Part shown: positions 24,922 to 33,440 of the stretch, in pieces | Position numbering within the stretch: the stretch's first letter is position 1 | Layout: every line of letters begins with the position of its first letter | Source of the DNA: Brevundimonas sp. 357 | GTDB lineage: Bacteria > Pseudomonadota > Alphaproteobacteria > Caulobacterales > Caulobacteraceae | Direction: 5' to 3' | DNA: 64,000 nt | Assembly (NCBI RefSeq): GCF_003938605.1 | Contig: NZ_RHWX01000002.1 | Location: 124,001-188,000 of the forward strand | Translations under genes and position numbers: made by a program | Notes under the pieces: generated by a model | Database searches by the model: none | The model's input: only the letters and a program-made list of their open reading frames with translations | Told to the model about the DNA's origin: nothing

Positions 24922-26295
24922 TTAGTAGCGGTTCTGGGAGATTCGCTCGACCGCGTCGGTCAGGCGGGTGACGACGGTCAGGGCGACATCGCCCTTCTTC
25001 ACCTTGCCATTGGCTTGTGGCGGCGCGAGGGCGCGCTCGAAGCCTAGCTTTTTGGCCTCGCGCAGGCGGGCCTCGGCGCGGCCGACGGCGCGGACCTCGC
25101 CCGACAGGCCGATCTCGCCGAAGACGACGCAGCCCTGGGGCAGGGGCATGTCCAGCGCCGAGGAGATCAGGGCGGCGGCGGCGGCCAGATCGGCGGCGGG
25201 CTCATTGATCCGCATTCCGCCCGCGACGTTCAGATAGACGTCCTTGTCGCCGAACCCGAGGCCGCAGCGCGCCTCCAGCACCGCCAGCAGCATGGCGAGA
25301 CGGCCGGAGTCCCAGCCGACGACCGCGCGTCTTGGCGTGCCGTATGCGGAAGGCGCGACAAGGGCCTGAATTTCCACCAGAACGGGGCGCGATCCCTCGA
25401 TCCCGGCGAAGACGGCGGCGCCGGGCGCCCGGTCCTTGCCTTCGCCCAGGAACAGGGCCGAAGGGTTGGGCACTTCGCGCAGGCCTGCATCGCCCATCTC
25501 GAACACGCCGATCTCGTCGGTGGCGCCGAAACGGTTCTTGCCCGCGCGCAGGATGCGGAAGGGATAGCCGCGCTCGCCCTCGAAGCTGAGGACGGCGTCG
25601 ACCATGTGTTCGACTACGCGCGGCCCGGCGATCTGGCCGTCCTTGGTGACGTGGCCGACCAGGACGATGGCCGGACCGCCGTTCTTGGCCAGCCGCACCA
25701 GTTCCGCAGCGCAGGCGCGCACCTGGGTGATGGAGCCGGGACCGGCGTCGTGCGCGTCGCTCCACAGGGTCTGGATGGAGTCGATGATGACGATGTCGAA
25801 CGGATCGCGCTTCAGCGTCGTCAGGATGTCGCGCAGGGCGGTGGCGGAGGCCAGCGACACGTCGGCGTCGGCCACGCCCATGCGTTTGGCGCGGGCGCGG
25901 ATCTGCTCGATCGCCTCTTCGCCCGAGATATAGGCGACCTTGGCGCCGTTGCGGGCGGCCTTGGCCGTGACCTCCAGCAGCAGGGTCGACTTGCCGACGC
26001 CGGGGTCGCCGCCCAGCAGGATGGCCGAACCCGGCACCACGCCGCCGCCGCAGACGCGGTCGAACTCGGTCACGCCGGTGACGATGCGCGGCGGCTCGGG
26101 CGTGTCGGACTGAAGCGTCTCGAACTGCACCCCGCGCCCGCGCGCGGTCGAGGCGGGCTTCATGGCGCCGGGCGGGGCCGCCTTGGATTCCTCGACCAGG
26201 GCGTTCCACTCGCCGCAGGCCGAGCATTGCCCGGCCCATTTGGAATGAACCGCCCCGCAGGATTTGCAGACGAAGAGAAGAGAGTCGCGCGCCAT
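24922..26295 (-). CDS. radA: DNA repair protein RadA (Sms)
   Basis: RadA is a RecA-like helicase that drives branch migration in recombination. All hallmarks are visible: an N-terminal zinc finger (Cys 10, 13, 24, 27), Walker A GGDPGVGKST, the RadA-specific KNRFGATDE motif, and a C-terminal Lon-protease-like domain. The length of 457 residues is standard. It heads the minus-strand series radA-cvpA-purF. The gene upstream, encoding a Yip1 protein, is divergent, so a radA promoter should lie in 26296-26456. Confidence 0.97.
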   Translation of the reverse strand: MARDSLLFVCKSCGAVHSKWAGQCSACGEWNALVEESKAAPPGAMKPASTARGRGVQFETLQSDTPEPPRIVTGVTEFDRVCGGGVVPGSAILLGGDPGVGKSTLLLEVTAKAARNGAKVAYISGEEAIEQIRARAKRMGVADADVSLASATALRDILTTLKRDPFDIVIIDSIQTLWSDAHDAGPGSITQVRACAAELVRLAKNGGPAIVLVGHVTKDGQIAGPRVVEHMVDAVLSFEGERGYPFRILRAGKNRFGATDEIGVFEMGDAGLREVPNPSALFLGEGKDRAPGAAVFAGIEGSRPVLVEIQALVAPSAYGTPRRAVVGWDSGRLAMLLAVLEARCGLGFGDKDVYLNVAGGMRINEPAADLAAAAALISSALDMPLPQGCVVFGEIGLSGEVRAVGRAEARLREAKKLGFERALAPPQANGKVKKGDVALTVVTRLTDAVERISQNRY

Positions 26296-26456
26296 GTGTC
26301 AGACCTAGCAGATCAGACGGGAGAGGGCAGGCGGGTCGGAACGGCTTACGTCCGAAATTGTCATAGCGAGACTGCGGGGTTGCGCCCGCATCCACACAGC
26401 CGTCATTCTGACATGATAAGGCCGTGATCCGACTCAACCGCCCAGAAGGCTACCGA

Positions 26457-27074
26457 ATGACCCTGGAAAACCCCCCCGCCGTCGATCCCTCGCTCGTCTC
26501 GCGGGTCAAATACATCCTGACACGGCCCAAGTTCGAATGGCCGGTCATCGACGCCGAGAGCGCCAGCATCAAGGGGCTGTTCACCAACTACGCCGTCATC
26601 CTGGCGGCCATTCCGGCGGTGGCGACTGTCGTGGGCCAGATCGCCTTCGGTCATCGCGGCCTGGTCGGGCCGGTGCTGGCGGGCGCGCTCAGCTATGTGC
26701 TGAGCCTGGTCAGCGTCTATGTGCTGGGCCTGATCATCGACGCCCTGGCCCCGACCTTCGGCGGGACCAAGAACCCGGTGAAGGCGATGCAGGTCGCCGT
26801 CTATTCCATGACCGCCGCCTGGGTGGCGGGCGTGCTGAACGTCCTGCCGATGCTGGCCTGGCTGGCGGGCCTGCTGGGCCTGTACGGCTTCTATCTGATG
26901 TACCTGGGCCTGCCGACGCTGATGAAGACCGCCGCCGACAAGGCGCTGGGCTACACCATCGTGGTGGTGGTCGCGGCGATCATCCTGAACGCCATCGTCT
27001 TCGCCATCGTCGGCGCGGTGATCGCCAGCTTCGTCATCGTCGGTGCGGGCGCCACGGCGTTCGCCCTTAGCTAA
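26457..27074 (+). CDS. Yip1-domain membrane protein
   Basis: A 205-residue protein with a short polar N-terminus (SLVSRVKYILTRPKFEWPVI) and about five membrane helices, the layout of bacterial Yip1/YIF1-like proteins. Their function in bacteria is unknown. AGAAGG upstream of the ATG at 26457 decides this start against a GTG at 26424. It is the only plus-strand gene in the 20-35 kb block and separates alr from radA. It is followed by a strong hairpin. Confidence 0.85.
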   Translation: MTLENPPAVDPSLVSRVKYILTRPKFEWPVIDAESASIKGLFTNYAVILAAIPAVATVVGQIAFGHRGLVGPVLAGALSYVLSLVSVYVLGLIIDALAPTFGGTKNPVKAMQVAVYSMTAAWVAGVLNVLPMLAWLAGLLGLYGFYLMYLGLPTLMKTAADKALGYTIVVVVAAIILNAIVFAIVGAVIASFVIVGAGATAFALS

Positions 27075-27084
27075 GCCTGAAGAG

Positions 27085-27113
27085 AAGGGCTGGGGCCTTG
27101 CGCCTCAGCCCTT
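27085..27113. terminator. Hairpin between convergent Yip1 gene and alr
   Basis: AAGGGCTGGGGC and GCCTCAGCCCTT pair as a 12-bp stem with one G-T wobble around the loop CTTGC, 10 bases after the Yip1 stop and 6 bases before the alr stop. It is well placed to end transcription from both sides, though the T-tract is weak (TTGCTGTT). Confidence 0.65.
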
Positions 27114-27119
27114 TGCTGT

Positions 27120-28169
27120 TCAGCCCTGGTAGACGCGCGGCACGCGCGGCGTGATCGAGGTCAGCAGCTCATAGCTGATGGTGCCCGCCGCCGCCGCCGC
27201 GTCGTCGATCAGGCGGTTGGCGCCGAAGATCTCGACCGGATCGCCCGCCTTGACGTCCAGGCCGGTCACGTCGACCGCCAGCACGTCCATCGACACCCGG
27301 CCGATGATCGGCCGCATCTCACCCGCGATGAAAACCTGCCCCTTGGGGCTGTAGCTACGCAGCACGCCGTCGGCGTAGCCCGCGCCGCAGGTGGCCACGC
27401 GCATCGGGCGCTCCGCCTTATACCCTTGCGAATAGCCGACGGTTTCGCCCGCGGGCACGTCGCGCACCTGCACCGCCTGAGCGATCAGGCTGGCGACGGG
27501 GGCGATCTTCTCGTGCGGGCGGCCTTCAGGTCCGCCGCCGTAGAGGCAGATGCCCGGCCGCACCACGTCGAAGGCGAAATCCGGCCCTAGGAAGCAGCCG
27601 CCCGAGTTGGCGAAGGAGCGCGTCACGCCTGGATAGCACTGGACCGCCGCCGCATAGGCGTCGCGCTGGGCGCGGTTCATCGGGTTCGACGGTTCGTCGG
27701 CGCAGGCCAGATGGGTCATCACCAGTTCGAGGCCCTCGAACGGCTCGGGCGCGTCCTCGACGCGGAATCCCAGCCGGTTCATGCCGGTGTCGATCTGAAG
27801 CCCGCAAGCGCCGCCGCCCGCCGCCTGCCAGGTCTGAAGCTGGGTCGGGTGGTTGATGACGGGCCGCAGGTTCGAGGCCTTGAGCATGGCCGCTCCGTCG
27901 CCGTGGCAGCCGTCCAGAATGTAGATGACCGGCTCAGGCCCGATCGCCTCGCGCAGGCGCACGCCCTCGGCCGCGCGGGCGACGAAGAAGGTGCGCGCGC
28001 CTTCGGCCATCAGGCGCCGGGTCACGGCGGCGGCGCCCAGGCCGTAGCCGTCGGCCTTCACGACCGGATTGACCGGCGCGCCGCTGACGGCGCCCAGGGT
28101 GCGATAGTTGCGAGCAAGCGCGTCCAGATCGACGTTGAGGACGGCGGGAGCGAGGACGGGGGAGGTCAT
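27120..28169 (-). CDS. alr: Alanine racemase
   Basis: Alr interconverts L- and D-alanine for peptidoglycan synthesis. The PLP lysine is in NPVVKADGYG (Lys 38) and the catalytic Tyr in CGAGYADGV. The dimer partner residues lie in RVSMDVLAVDV. With the ATG at 28169 the length is 349 residues, usual for the family. A longer frame to 28250 is rejected because its extra codons run into a dispersed repeat. It is downstream of dnaB on the same strand with a 228-base gap that contains REP copy 2. Confidence 0.95.
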   Translation of the reverse strand: MTSPVLAPAVLNVDLDALARNYRTLGAVSGAPVNPVVKADGYGLGAAAVTRRLMAEGARTFFVARAAEGVRLREAIGPEPVIYILDGCHGDGAAMLKASNLRPVINHPTQLQTWQAAGGGACGLQIDTGMNRLGFRVEDAPEPFEGLELVMTHLACADEPSNPMNRAQRDAYAAAVQCYPGVTRSFANSGGCFLGPDFAFDVVRPGICLYGGGPEGRPHEKIAPVASLIAQAVQVRDVPAGETVGYSQGYKAERPMRVATCGAGYADGVLRSYSPKGQVFIAGEMRPIIGRVSMDVLAVDVTGLDVKAGDPVEIFGANRLIDDAAAAAGTISYELLTSITPRVPRVYQG

Positions 28170-28243
28170 GGCGACGGTTATAATCCGCAGTTCAGGCGGC
28201 GCTACCGGCTTTTGTGTCTTGGGCGGCGCACACGCCACATCCG

Positions 28244-28350
28244 CCGTCATCCTCGGGCTTGACCCGAGGATCGAGCGTAGGACGAACTCATCCCTGCTGA
28301 CGTCATGAAGACGGATGATCCGATCCTCGGGTCAAGCCCGAGGATGACGG
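28244..28350. repeat. REP-like inverted hairpin pair, copy 2
   Basis: The 30 bases at 28244-28273 and 28321-28350 are exact reverse complements separated by 47 bases. Each arm is a 9-bp hairpin (ATCCTCGGG/CCCGAGGAT, loop CTTGA) with head CCGTC. The pair belongs to the same family as 5472-5606. It lies in the dnaB-alr gap and may trim or stabilise the polycistronic message there. Confidence 0.85.
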
Positions 28351-28397
28351 AGAATGAGGAGCGAGGATGGCGAGAGTGGTGAGGGCGACACCTCGCC

Positions 28398-29909
28398 CTA
28401 CTCCGGAATATCCGCATAGGCGCCGCCGTAGCGGCCGTCGTGGGCCAGATTGCCGAAGCGGGTGGTGTTGGAATCGAACGCCAGCTTGACGATGCCGATG
28501 GGGCCGTGGCGCTGCTTGCCGATGACGACCTCGGCCTGGTGCTGCAGGCGGTCCATGTCTTCCTGCCACTTGAGGTGTTCTTCGGTGCCTTCGCGCGGCT
28601 CGGCGCGGCCCAGGTAGTAGCTTTCGCGATAGACGAACATGACGCAGTCGGCGTCCTGCTCGATCGAGCCGGATTCACGCAGGTCGGACAACTGGGGCCG
28701 CTTGTCCTCGCGCTGCTCGACCTGACGCGACAGCTGCGACAGGGCGATGATGGGGACGTTCAGCTCCTTGGCCAGGGCCTTCAGGCCGCCGGTGATCTCG
28801 GACACTTCCTGCACCCGGTTCTTCTGGCTGTTGTCGCCGGTCGTCACGAGCTGGAGGTAGTCGACCACGATCAGGTCCAGGCCGTTCTCCATCCGCTTCA
28901 GGCGTCGCGCGCGCGCCGCCAGCTTGGAGATGGACAGGCCGCCGGTGGCGTCAATGTAGAGCGGGCTTTCGCCGATCTCGATGGCGGCGTCGCGGATCTT
29001 GCCGAAATCCGAGGCGTCAATCTCGCCCTTTCTCAGCTTGTCCGAGGACACGCCCGACGCATCGGCCAGGATACGCATGGCCAGCTGTTCGGCGCTCATT
29101 TCCAGCGAGTAGAAGGCGACGACGCCGCCGTCGACGGTCTTGCGCCCGCCTTCCGGCGTCGGCTCCCAGCGATAGTTGCGCGCCACGTTGAAGGCGATGT
29201 TGGTCGCCAGCGCCGTCTTGCCCATCGACGGACGGCCCGCGAGGATCAGAAGGTCCGACGGGTGCAGACCGCCCAGCTTCTGGTCCAGATCATCCAGGCG
29301 GGTGGCCAGACCAGCCAGCTTGCCCTCGCGCTGATAGGCCTCGCCCGCCATTTCGACTGCGCCGGACAGGGCGTGGGAGAAGCTGACGAAGCCCGACGAC
29401 GGCTTGCCCGTCTCGGCCAGTGAATACAGGGTCTGCTCGGCCTGTTCGATCTGTTCGTCGGCGGGCGTCTCGGGGTTGGGCGCCTCCTTGATGATCTCGC
29501 CGCCGATGCGGATCAGGTCGCGGCGCAGGGCCAGGTCATAGACGACGCGGGCGTAGTCCGGGGCGTTGGCGGCGGGCGGCGCCCGGTCCACCAGATCGGC
29601 CAGATAGCGCAGGCCGCCGAATTCCTGGAAGGCCGGATCCTGCTTGAACCGCTCCATCAGGATGGTCGGCTCGGCCAGCAGGCCCTGACGAATGTGGTCC
29701 TCGATGGCGTCGAACAGGCGCTGGTGGAAGGGCTCGTAAAAATGGCTGCCGCGCAGCCGGTCCGACAGGCGCTCGAACACGGCGTTGTCGAACATCAGCG
29801 AACCCAGCAGGGCCTGCTCCGCCTCCAGGTTGTGGGGCATGGACGACACCTGCACGGGGTCGTTGGCGGAATCGTAGGGCATCGGGGCGAAGGCGTTCAT
29901 CGACATCAT
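28398..29909 (-). CDS. dnaB: Replicative DNA helicase DnaB
   Basis: DnaB is the hexameric fork helicase. The N-terminal domain (MPHNLEAEQALLGSLM) leads into the RecA-like domain with Walker A AGRPSMGKTAL, then DLIVVDYLQLV (Walker B) and ALSQLSRQVEQR (DnaB signature). It has about 503 residues with no intein. A cluster of possible starts (TTG 29912, ATG 29909, ATG 29900) has no strong Shine-Dalgarno; 29909 was taken. In many alphaproteobacteria rplI lies directly upstream of dnaB; here about 3.9 kb intervenes. Confidence 0.97.
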   Translation of the reverse strand: MMSMNAFAPMPYDSANDPVQVSSMPHNLEAEQALLGSLMFDNAVFERLSDRLRGSHFYEPFHQRLFDAIEDHIRQGLLAEPTILMERFKQDPAFQEFGGLRYLADLVDRAPPAANAPDYARVVYDLALRRDLIRIGGEIIKEAPNPETPADEQIEQAEQTLYSLAETGKPSSGFVSFSHALSGAVEMAGEAYQREGKLAGLATRLDDLDQKLGGLHPSDLLILAGRPSMGKTALATNIAFNVARNYRWEPTPEGGRKTVDGGVVAFYSLEMSAEQLAMRILADASGVSSDKLRKGEIDASDFGKIRDAAIEIGESPLYIDATGGLSISKLAARARRLKRMENGLDLIVVDYLQLVTTGDNSQKNRVQEVSEITGGLKALAKELNVPIIALSQLSRQVEQREDKRPQLSDLRESGSIEQDADCVMFVYRESYYLGRAEPREGTEEHLKWQEDMDRLQHQAEVVIGKQRHGPIGIVKLAFDSNTTRFGNLAHDGRYGGAYADIPE

Positions 29910-30019
29910 CAATACGCATAGGCGCGCCCTACGTCAGACGCGGGCGGGGTCGTGGTCGTGGACAGTCGCCGACGCCTGTGGACGGGCCGGAAAACCGCTG
30001 TCGGATCAGTAGGAGGTCG

Positions 30020-30421
30020 TCAGGCGCGGCAGGGGTAGCGCTCGACCATCCAGTCGCGCACGGCCTGGGTCACGGTGATGCGGCGACGCGATTCCGGCAT
30101 GGTCTCGAAGCGCGCGACCAGGGCCTCGGGCGTGATGCCCGTGCCGGAGGCGGGGATGCAGTGCGCCGGCGTGCGGCCCGCCGAGACGGCCGAGGCCTGC
30201 TCGGCCTTCACCGTGCTGACGGCCCCGGTGACGACGCGGATCAGGCGGCGGGTGTCCGGGCGCATCATGGCCACGGCGCGGTTGCGCGGGATGTTCTGGC
30301 CGATCGTCAGAAACTGCTGGACGGTCATGTCGGACGACTGGGCCTGGGCCGCGGGCGCGGAGGCGAGCAGCGTCAGGGCGCCTAGCGACGCGGCGAATAG
30401 GATGTGAACGGAACGCGACAT
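30020..30421 (-). CDS. Secreted Rap1a/Tai-like domain protein (second of pair)
   Basis: A 133-residue secreted protein with a signal peptide ending AAQAQ. The mature part matches the Rap1a immunity-protein fold: TVQQFLTIGQ, MMRPDTRRLIR, AHCIPAS, RITVTQAVRDWM and a terminal YPC. Two Cys (in HCIP and YPC) probably form a disulfide. Rap1a-type proteins neutralise type VI effectors in Serratia, but many homologues are orphans of unknown role, and no type VI gene is seen here. It is paralogous to the next gene. Confidence 0.8.
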   Translation of the reverse strand: MSRSVHILFAASLGALTLLASAPAAQAQSSDMTVQQFLTIGQNIPRNRAVAMMRPDTRRLIRVVTGAVSTVKAEQASAVSAGRTPAHCIPASGTGITPEALVARFETMPESRRRITVTQAVRDWMVERYPCRA

Positions 30422-30470
30422 GGGGGCTAGATGCGCTCGCCTGCGCTGCGATTCAAGTCTCAGGCGGCGC

Positions 30471-30848
30471 TCAGGCGGGGCAGGGGTAGTCCTCAGCCAT
30501 CCATTCGCGGACGGCCTGGTTGACGCTGATGTTGCGCCGCTGGGCCGGGATGGCGTTGAAGCGATTCAGGATCATGTCGGGCGACAGGCTGATCTTGGCG
30601 CCTTCGGGGATGCAGGTCGCGGAGCGCCGTCCTGCGGCCTTGGCGGCGGCCTGATCGTCGCGCACCGCTTTGAAGGCCCCGTTCATCTCATTCATCAGCC
30701 GCCGCGTGTCCGACCGCAGCAGCGCCGTGGGATTGCGGGGGATGCGATTGGCGGAGGTCAGAAACTCCTGCACCGTCATGGCGGCGGCCGCGCCGGGCAG
30801 GGCGGACAGCGCCAGGGCGGCGACGACGGCGAACGCAGCGGCTTTCAT
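30471..30848 (-). CDS. Secreted Rap1a/Tai-like domain protein (first of pair)
   Basis: A 125-residue product with a signal peptide ending AAAA and the same motif order as its neighbour: TVQEFLTSANRIPRN, LLRSDTRRLMNEM, ATCIPEG, NISVNQAVREWM and YPC. The two are tandem duplicates, 49 bases apart on one strand. Conserved Cys in CIPEG and YPC suggest a periplasmic disulfide. An immunity role is only a family-level possibility. Confidence 0.8.
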   Translation of the reverse strand: MKAAAFAVVAALALSALPGAAAAMTVQEFLTSANRIPRNPTALLRSDTRRLMNEMNGAFKAVRDDQAAAKAAGRRSATCIPEGAKISLSPDMILNRFNAIPAQRRNISVNQAVREWMAEDYPCPA

Positions 30849-30933
30849 GGGTTTCCCTCCCGCGAGACAGGGAAGTCTAGCGTGTGGTTCGCGACCGAAC
30901 CATGACCGGCGAACGTCGTATCACATTAAGTTT

Positions 30934-30976
30934 TCGTCAGACGCGGCGGCTCGCCGCGGGCCGCCGCGTCTGACGA
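30934..30976. terminator. Strong hairpin between TonB receptor and Rap1a gene
   Basis: Bases 30934-30949 and 30961-30976 pair perfectly over 16 bp (TCGTCAGACGCGGCGG and its complement) around an 11-base GC-rich loop. It lies 55 bases after the receptor's stop in its transcription direction. No U-tract follows on either strand, so it may block exonucleases or act with Rho instead of being an intrinsic terminator. Confidence 0.55.
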
Positions 30977-31031
30977 GGGAGGCGCGCTCAAAGGACAGGG
31001 AGGAAGCCCCGATGCGCGCGCTCCAAGCCGA

Positions 31032-33440
31032 TCACCACTTCACGTTCAGGCGGGCGTAGCCGTAACGGCCGTTGAACCCGAACGGCGAGTAGTAGGGGAA
31101 GCCCAGCACGCCGTTGTTGTTCAGGTTGGCGGGCACGAAGTCGGGGTACTCGTCGAAGACGTTGTCCACGCCGATGGCCAGGCCGACCCGGTCGGTGATC
31201 TGGAAGCGGCCTTCCAGGTCGATGGTGGTCTTGTCGCCGGTCGAATAGTCGTTGGCAGACGTCGAGCCGGGCTGCAGAACGCTGGCGTAGTAGGTCGCCC
31301 GCGCCGTCGCGCCCCAACGGCCCTGGCTCCAGTCGGCGGAGGCGGCGATCTTGGTGTCCGGCGTGCCTTCCTCGATAGTCAGGATGCGCTGGCGCGCGAA
31401 CAGGGTCGGGACCGGGTTCAGCACCGAGGAGGAGGTCGGGATCTTGGTCACGCTGACGTCGTTGACGTTGGCGGCGACGGTGAAGTCCCAGTCGCCCGCC
31501 GTCTCGCTGCGCAGGCGATAGCGGCCGACGATGTCGACGCCCTCGGTCTCGGTCGACACCCCGTTGAGGAAGAAGCGCGCGGCCTGGACGCCCAGCGGGT
31601 CCAGCAGGCCGGCGACCTGGGGCGAGAAGCTGCGGTTGATCAGTTCCGACAGGACGATCTGGTTCTCGATCTCAATGCGATAGGCGTCGATGGTCAGGTC
31701 GAAATTCCCCAGACGGATCACGGCGCCGAGCGTGTAGTTGGTCGAGGTCTCGGCCTTCAGCGGGCGGGCGCCCAGGACCGAGGCGACCTCGCTGGTGGCG
31801 GGGAAGGTGCCGGTTTCGACGAAGCCGCCGTTCTGGACGACCGAGGAGGTCGAGGTGAAGAAGCTCTGCTGCAGCGACGGGGCGCGGAAGCCGGTGGACA
31901 CCGAGCCGCGCAGGGCGAAGTTCGGGTTGAAGTCGTAGCGGGCGGCGAACTTGCCCGTCTGGGCGTCGCCGAAGTCGGAATAGTCCTCGACGCGCAGCGC
32001 GCCCTCGACCGTCAGTTTTTCGGTCAGCGGGATTTCGACGTCGGCGTACAGGGCCACGGCGTCGCGATCCTCATCGACCGCGTTTGATGGCTGGAAGCCG
32101 GGGAAGCCCTGGGCGCCGCCGGCCAGGGCGGTGTTCGACCCCAGCGGGCCGCGGTTCCACGATTCCGGCTGACCGGCGTCGATCTTGTAGTTCTCCTTGC
32201 GGGCCTCCAGACCCCAGGCGAAGTTCAACGGGCCGCCGTCCAGGCCGATCTCGAACTGACGCGTGAAGTCCGCGCCGAAGACCAACTGGTCATAGGTCAG
32301 GCCGCCGGAATCAAAGCTGGTCGGGGAGGCGGCGCCATAGGTGGCGTTCAGCGAATTCTCGGTGCGGAAGTCCAGAGCGTTGCGGCCGTAGACCAGGCTG
32401 AAGTCCGCGTCCCATCCGGCCAGCGTCCCGCGCACGCCGCCGGCGGCGGAAACGTCCTGGGAGTTGATGGCGATCTTGGGCAGGAAGCCGTTCGGATAGA
32501 TGGACGGCACGTTGTTGGGGTTGTTCGACAGGCGCGGGAAGGCGGCGGATGAGCTGTCGCGTTCCTGATAGCCGGCCCAGCCATAGGCTTCCCAGTCGGC
32601 GTTCAGCGGCTTGCCTGCATTGGCGAAGACGCTCCACTGCTCGACCTTGGGATCGCCGAAGCGGGCGGTGATCGCGCCGTTGGCGGCGGCGCGCGGGTCG
32701 TAGTCCGAACGGTTGGTCGGGTCGCGGTCGGAATATTCCGCCGACAGGGTCAGGAAGCCGTCCGAGCCCAGTCCGAAGCCCTGCCAGGCCGAGACGGTGA
32801 CGGCGCGGCCGTCCTCTTCATCCCGCTCGCCGCGCGCGGTCTCCACGCTGGTGAAGTACTGGCCGTAGGTGACGCTGGCGCCGCCGCCCTCGCGGGCTTC
32901 CTTGAGGCGCAGGTTGACGACACCGGCGATGGCGTCCGAGCCGTATTGCGCCGATGCGCCGTCACGCAACACCTCGACCCGGTCCAGGGCGCCGCTGGGG
33001 ATGGCGTTCAGGTCGACGGCGGCCGAGCCGCGCCCGACCGTGCCGTTGACGTTGACCAGGGCCGAGGCGTGGCGGCGCGTGCCGTTGACCAGCACCAGGG
33101 TCTGGTCCGGCGACAGGCCGCGCAGGGTGGCGGGACGGATCGAGTCCGTGCCGTCGTTGGCCGAGGGCCGCTGGAAGGTCAGGGACGGCACCGTCTGGGC
33201 CAGGGCGGCGGCGAATTCGGTCGTGCCGCGGTTCTGCAGGGTCTCGGCCGTCACCACATCGACGGGGGCCAGGGTGTCCAGGCGCGAGCGGGCCGGGGCG
33301 CGGGTGCCGGTCACCACGATGTCGTCGACTGAGGTGGCGTCGTCAGGAATGGTTTGGGCCGAGGCGGCGCCGGCGATCAGCAGGGCGGCGCCGGATACGG
33401 CGGCCAGAAGGGCGGGGCGGCGGGGGAAGCGGGAGGTCAT
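31032..33440 (-). CDS. TonB-dependent outer-membrane receptor
   Basis: An 802-residue receptor for TonB-driven uptake across the outer membrane. The signal peptide ends AGAASAQ, then a TonB-box-like DDIVVTG. The plug domain shows TLRGLSPDQTLVLVNGTRRH and VLRDGASAQYGSDAIAGVVNL. A 22-strand-type barrel ends with aromatic YARLNVKW. The ligand is not evident: no siderophore, cobalamin or sugar genes are adjacent. Its long upstream region (33441-33790) contains a small ORF and short repeats that could regulate it. The translation start at 33440 has a weak RBS. Confidence 0.93.
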   Translation of the reverse strand: MTSRFPRRPALLAAVSGAALLIAGAASAQTIPDDATSVDDIVVTGTRAPARSRLDTLAPVDVVTAETLQNRGTTEFAAALAQTVPSLTFQRPSANDGTDSIRPATLRGLSPDQTLVLVNGTRRHASALVNVNGTVGRGSAAVDLNAIPSGALDRVEVLRDGASAQYGSDAIAGVVNLRLKEAREGGGASVTYGQYFTSVETARGERDEEDGRAVTVSAWQGFGLGSDGFLTLSAEYSDRDPTNRSDYDPRAAANGAITARFGDPKVEQWSVFANAGKPLNADWEAYGWAGYQERDSSSAAFPRLSNNPNNVPSIYPNGFLPKIAINSQDVSAAGGVRGTLAGWDADFSLVYGRNALDFRTENSLNATYGAASPTSFDSGGLTYDQLVFGADFTRQFEIGLDGGPLNFAWGLEARKENYKIDAGQPESWNRGPLGSNTALAGGAQGFPGFQPSNAVDEDRDAVALYADVEIPLTEKLTVEGALRVEDYSDFGDAQTGKFAARYDFNPNFALRGSVSTGFRAPSLQQSFFTSTSSVVQNGGFVETGTFPATSEVASVLGARPLKAETSTNYTLGAVIRLGNFDLTIDAYRIEIENQIVLSELINRSFSPQVAGLLDPLGVQAARFFLNGVSTETEGVDIVGRYRLRSETAGDWDFTVAANVNDVSVTKIPTSSSVLNPVPTLFARQRILTIEEGTPDTKIAASADWSQGRWGATARATYYASVLQPGSTSANDYSTGDKTTIDLEGRFQITDRVGLAIGVDNVFDEYPDFVPANLNNNGVLGFPYYSPFGFNGRYGYARLNVKW

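Noticed and set aside
28170..28250. N-terminal extension of alr up to 28250
   Set aside because: The extra codons partly overlap a REP-like arm and have no counterpart in alanine racemases. The ATG at 28169 matches the family start.
30020..30848. Rap1a-type genes as evidence for a type VI secretion locus
   Set aside because: No tss, hcp, vgrG or effector gene occurs in the window, and homologues are often orphans.
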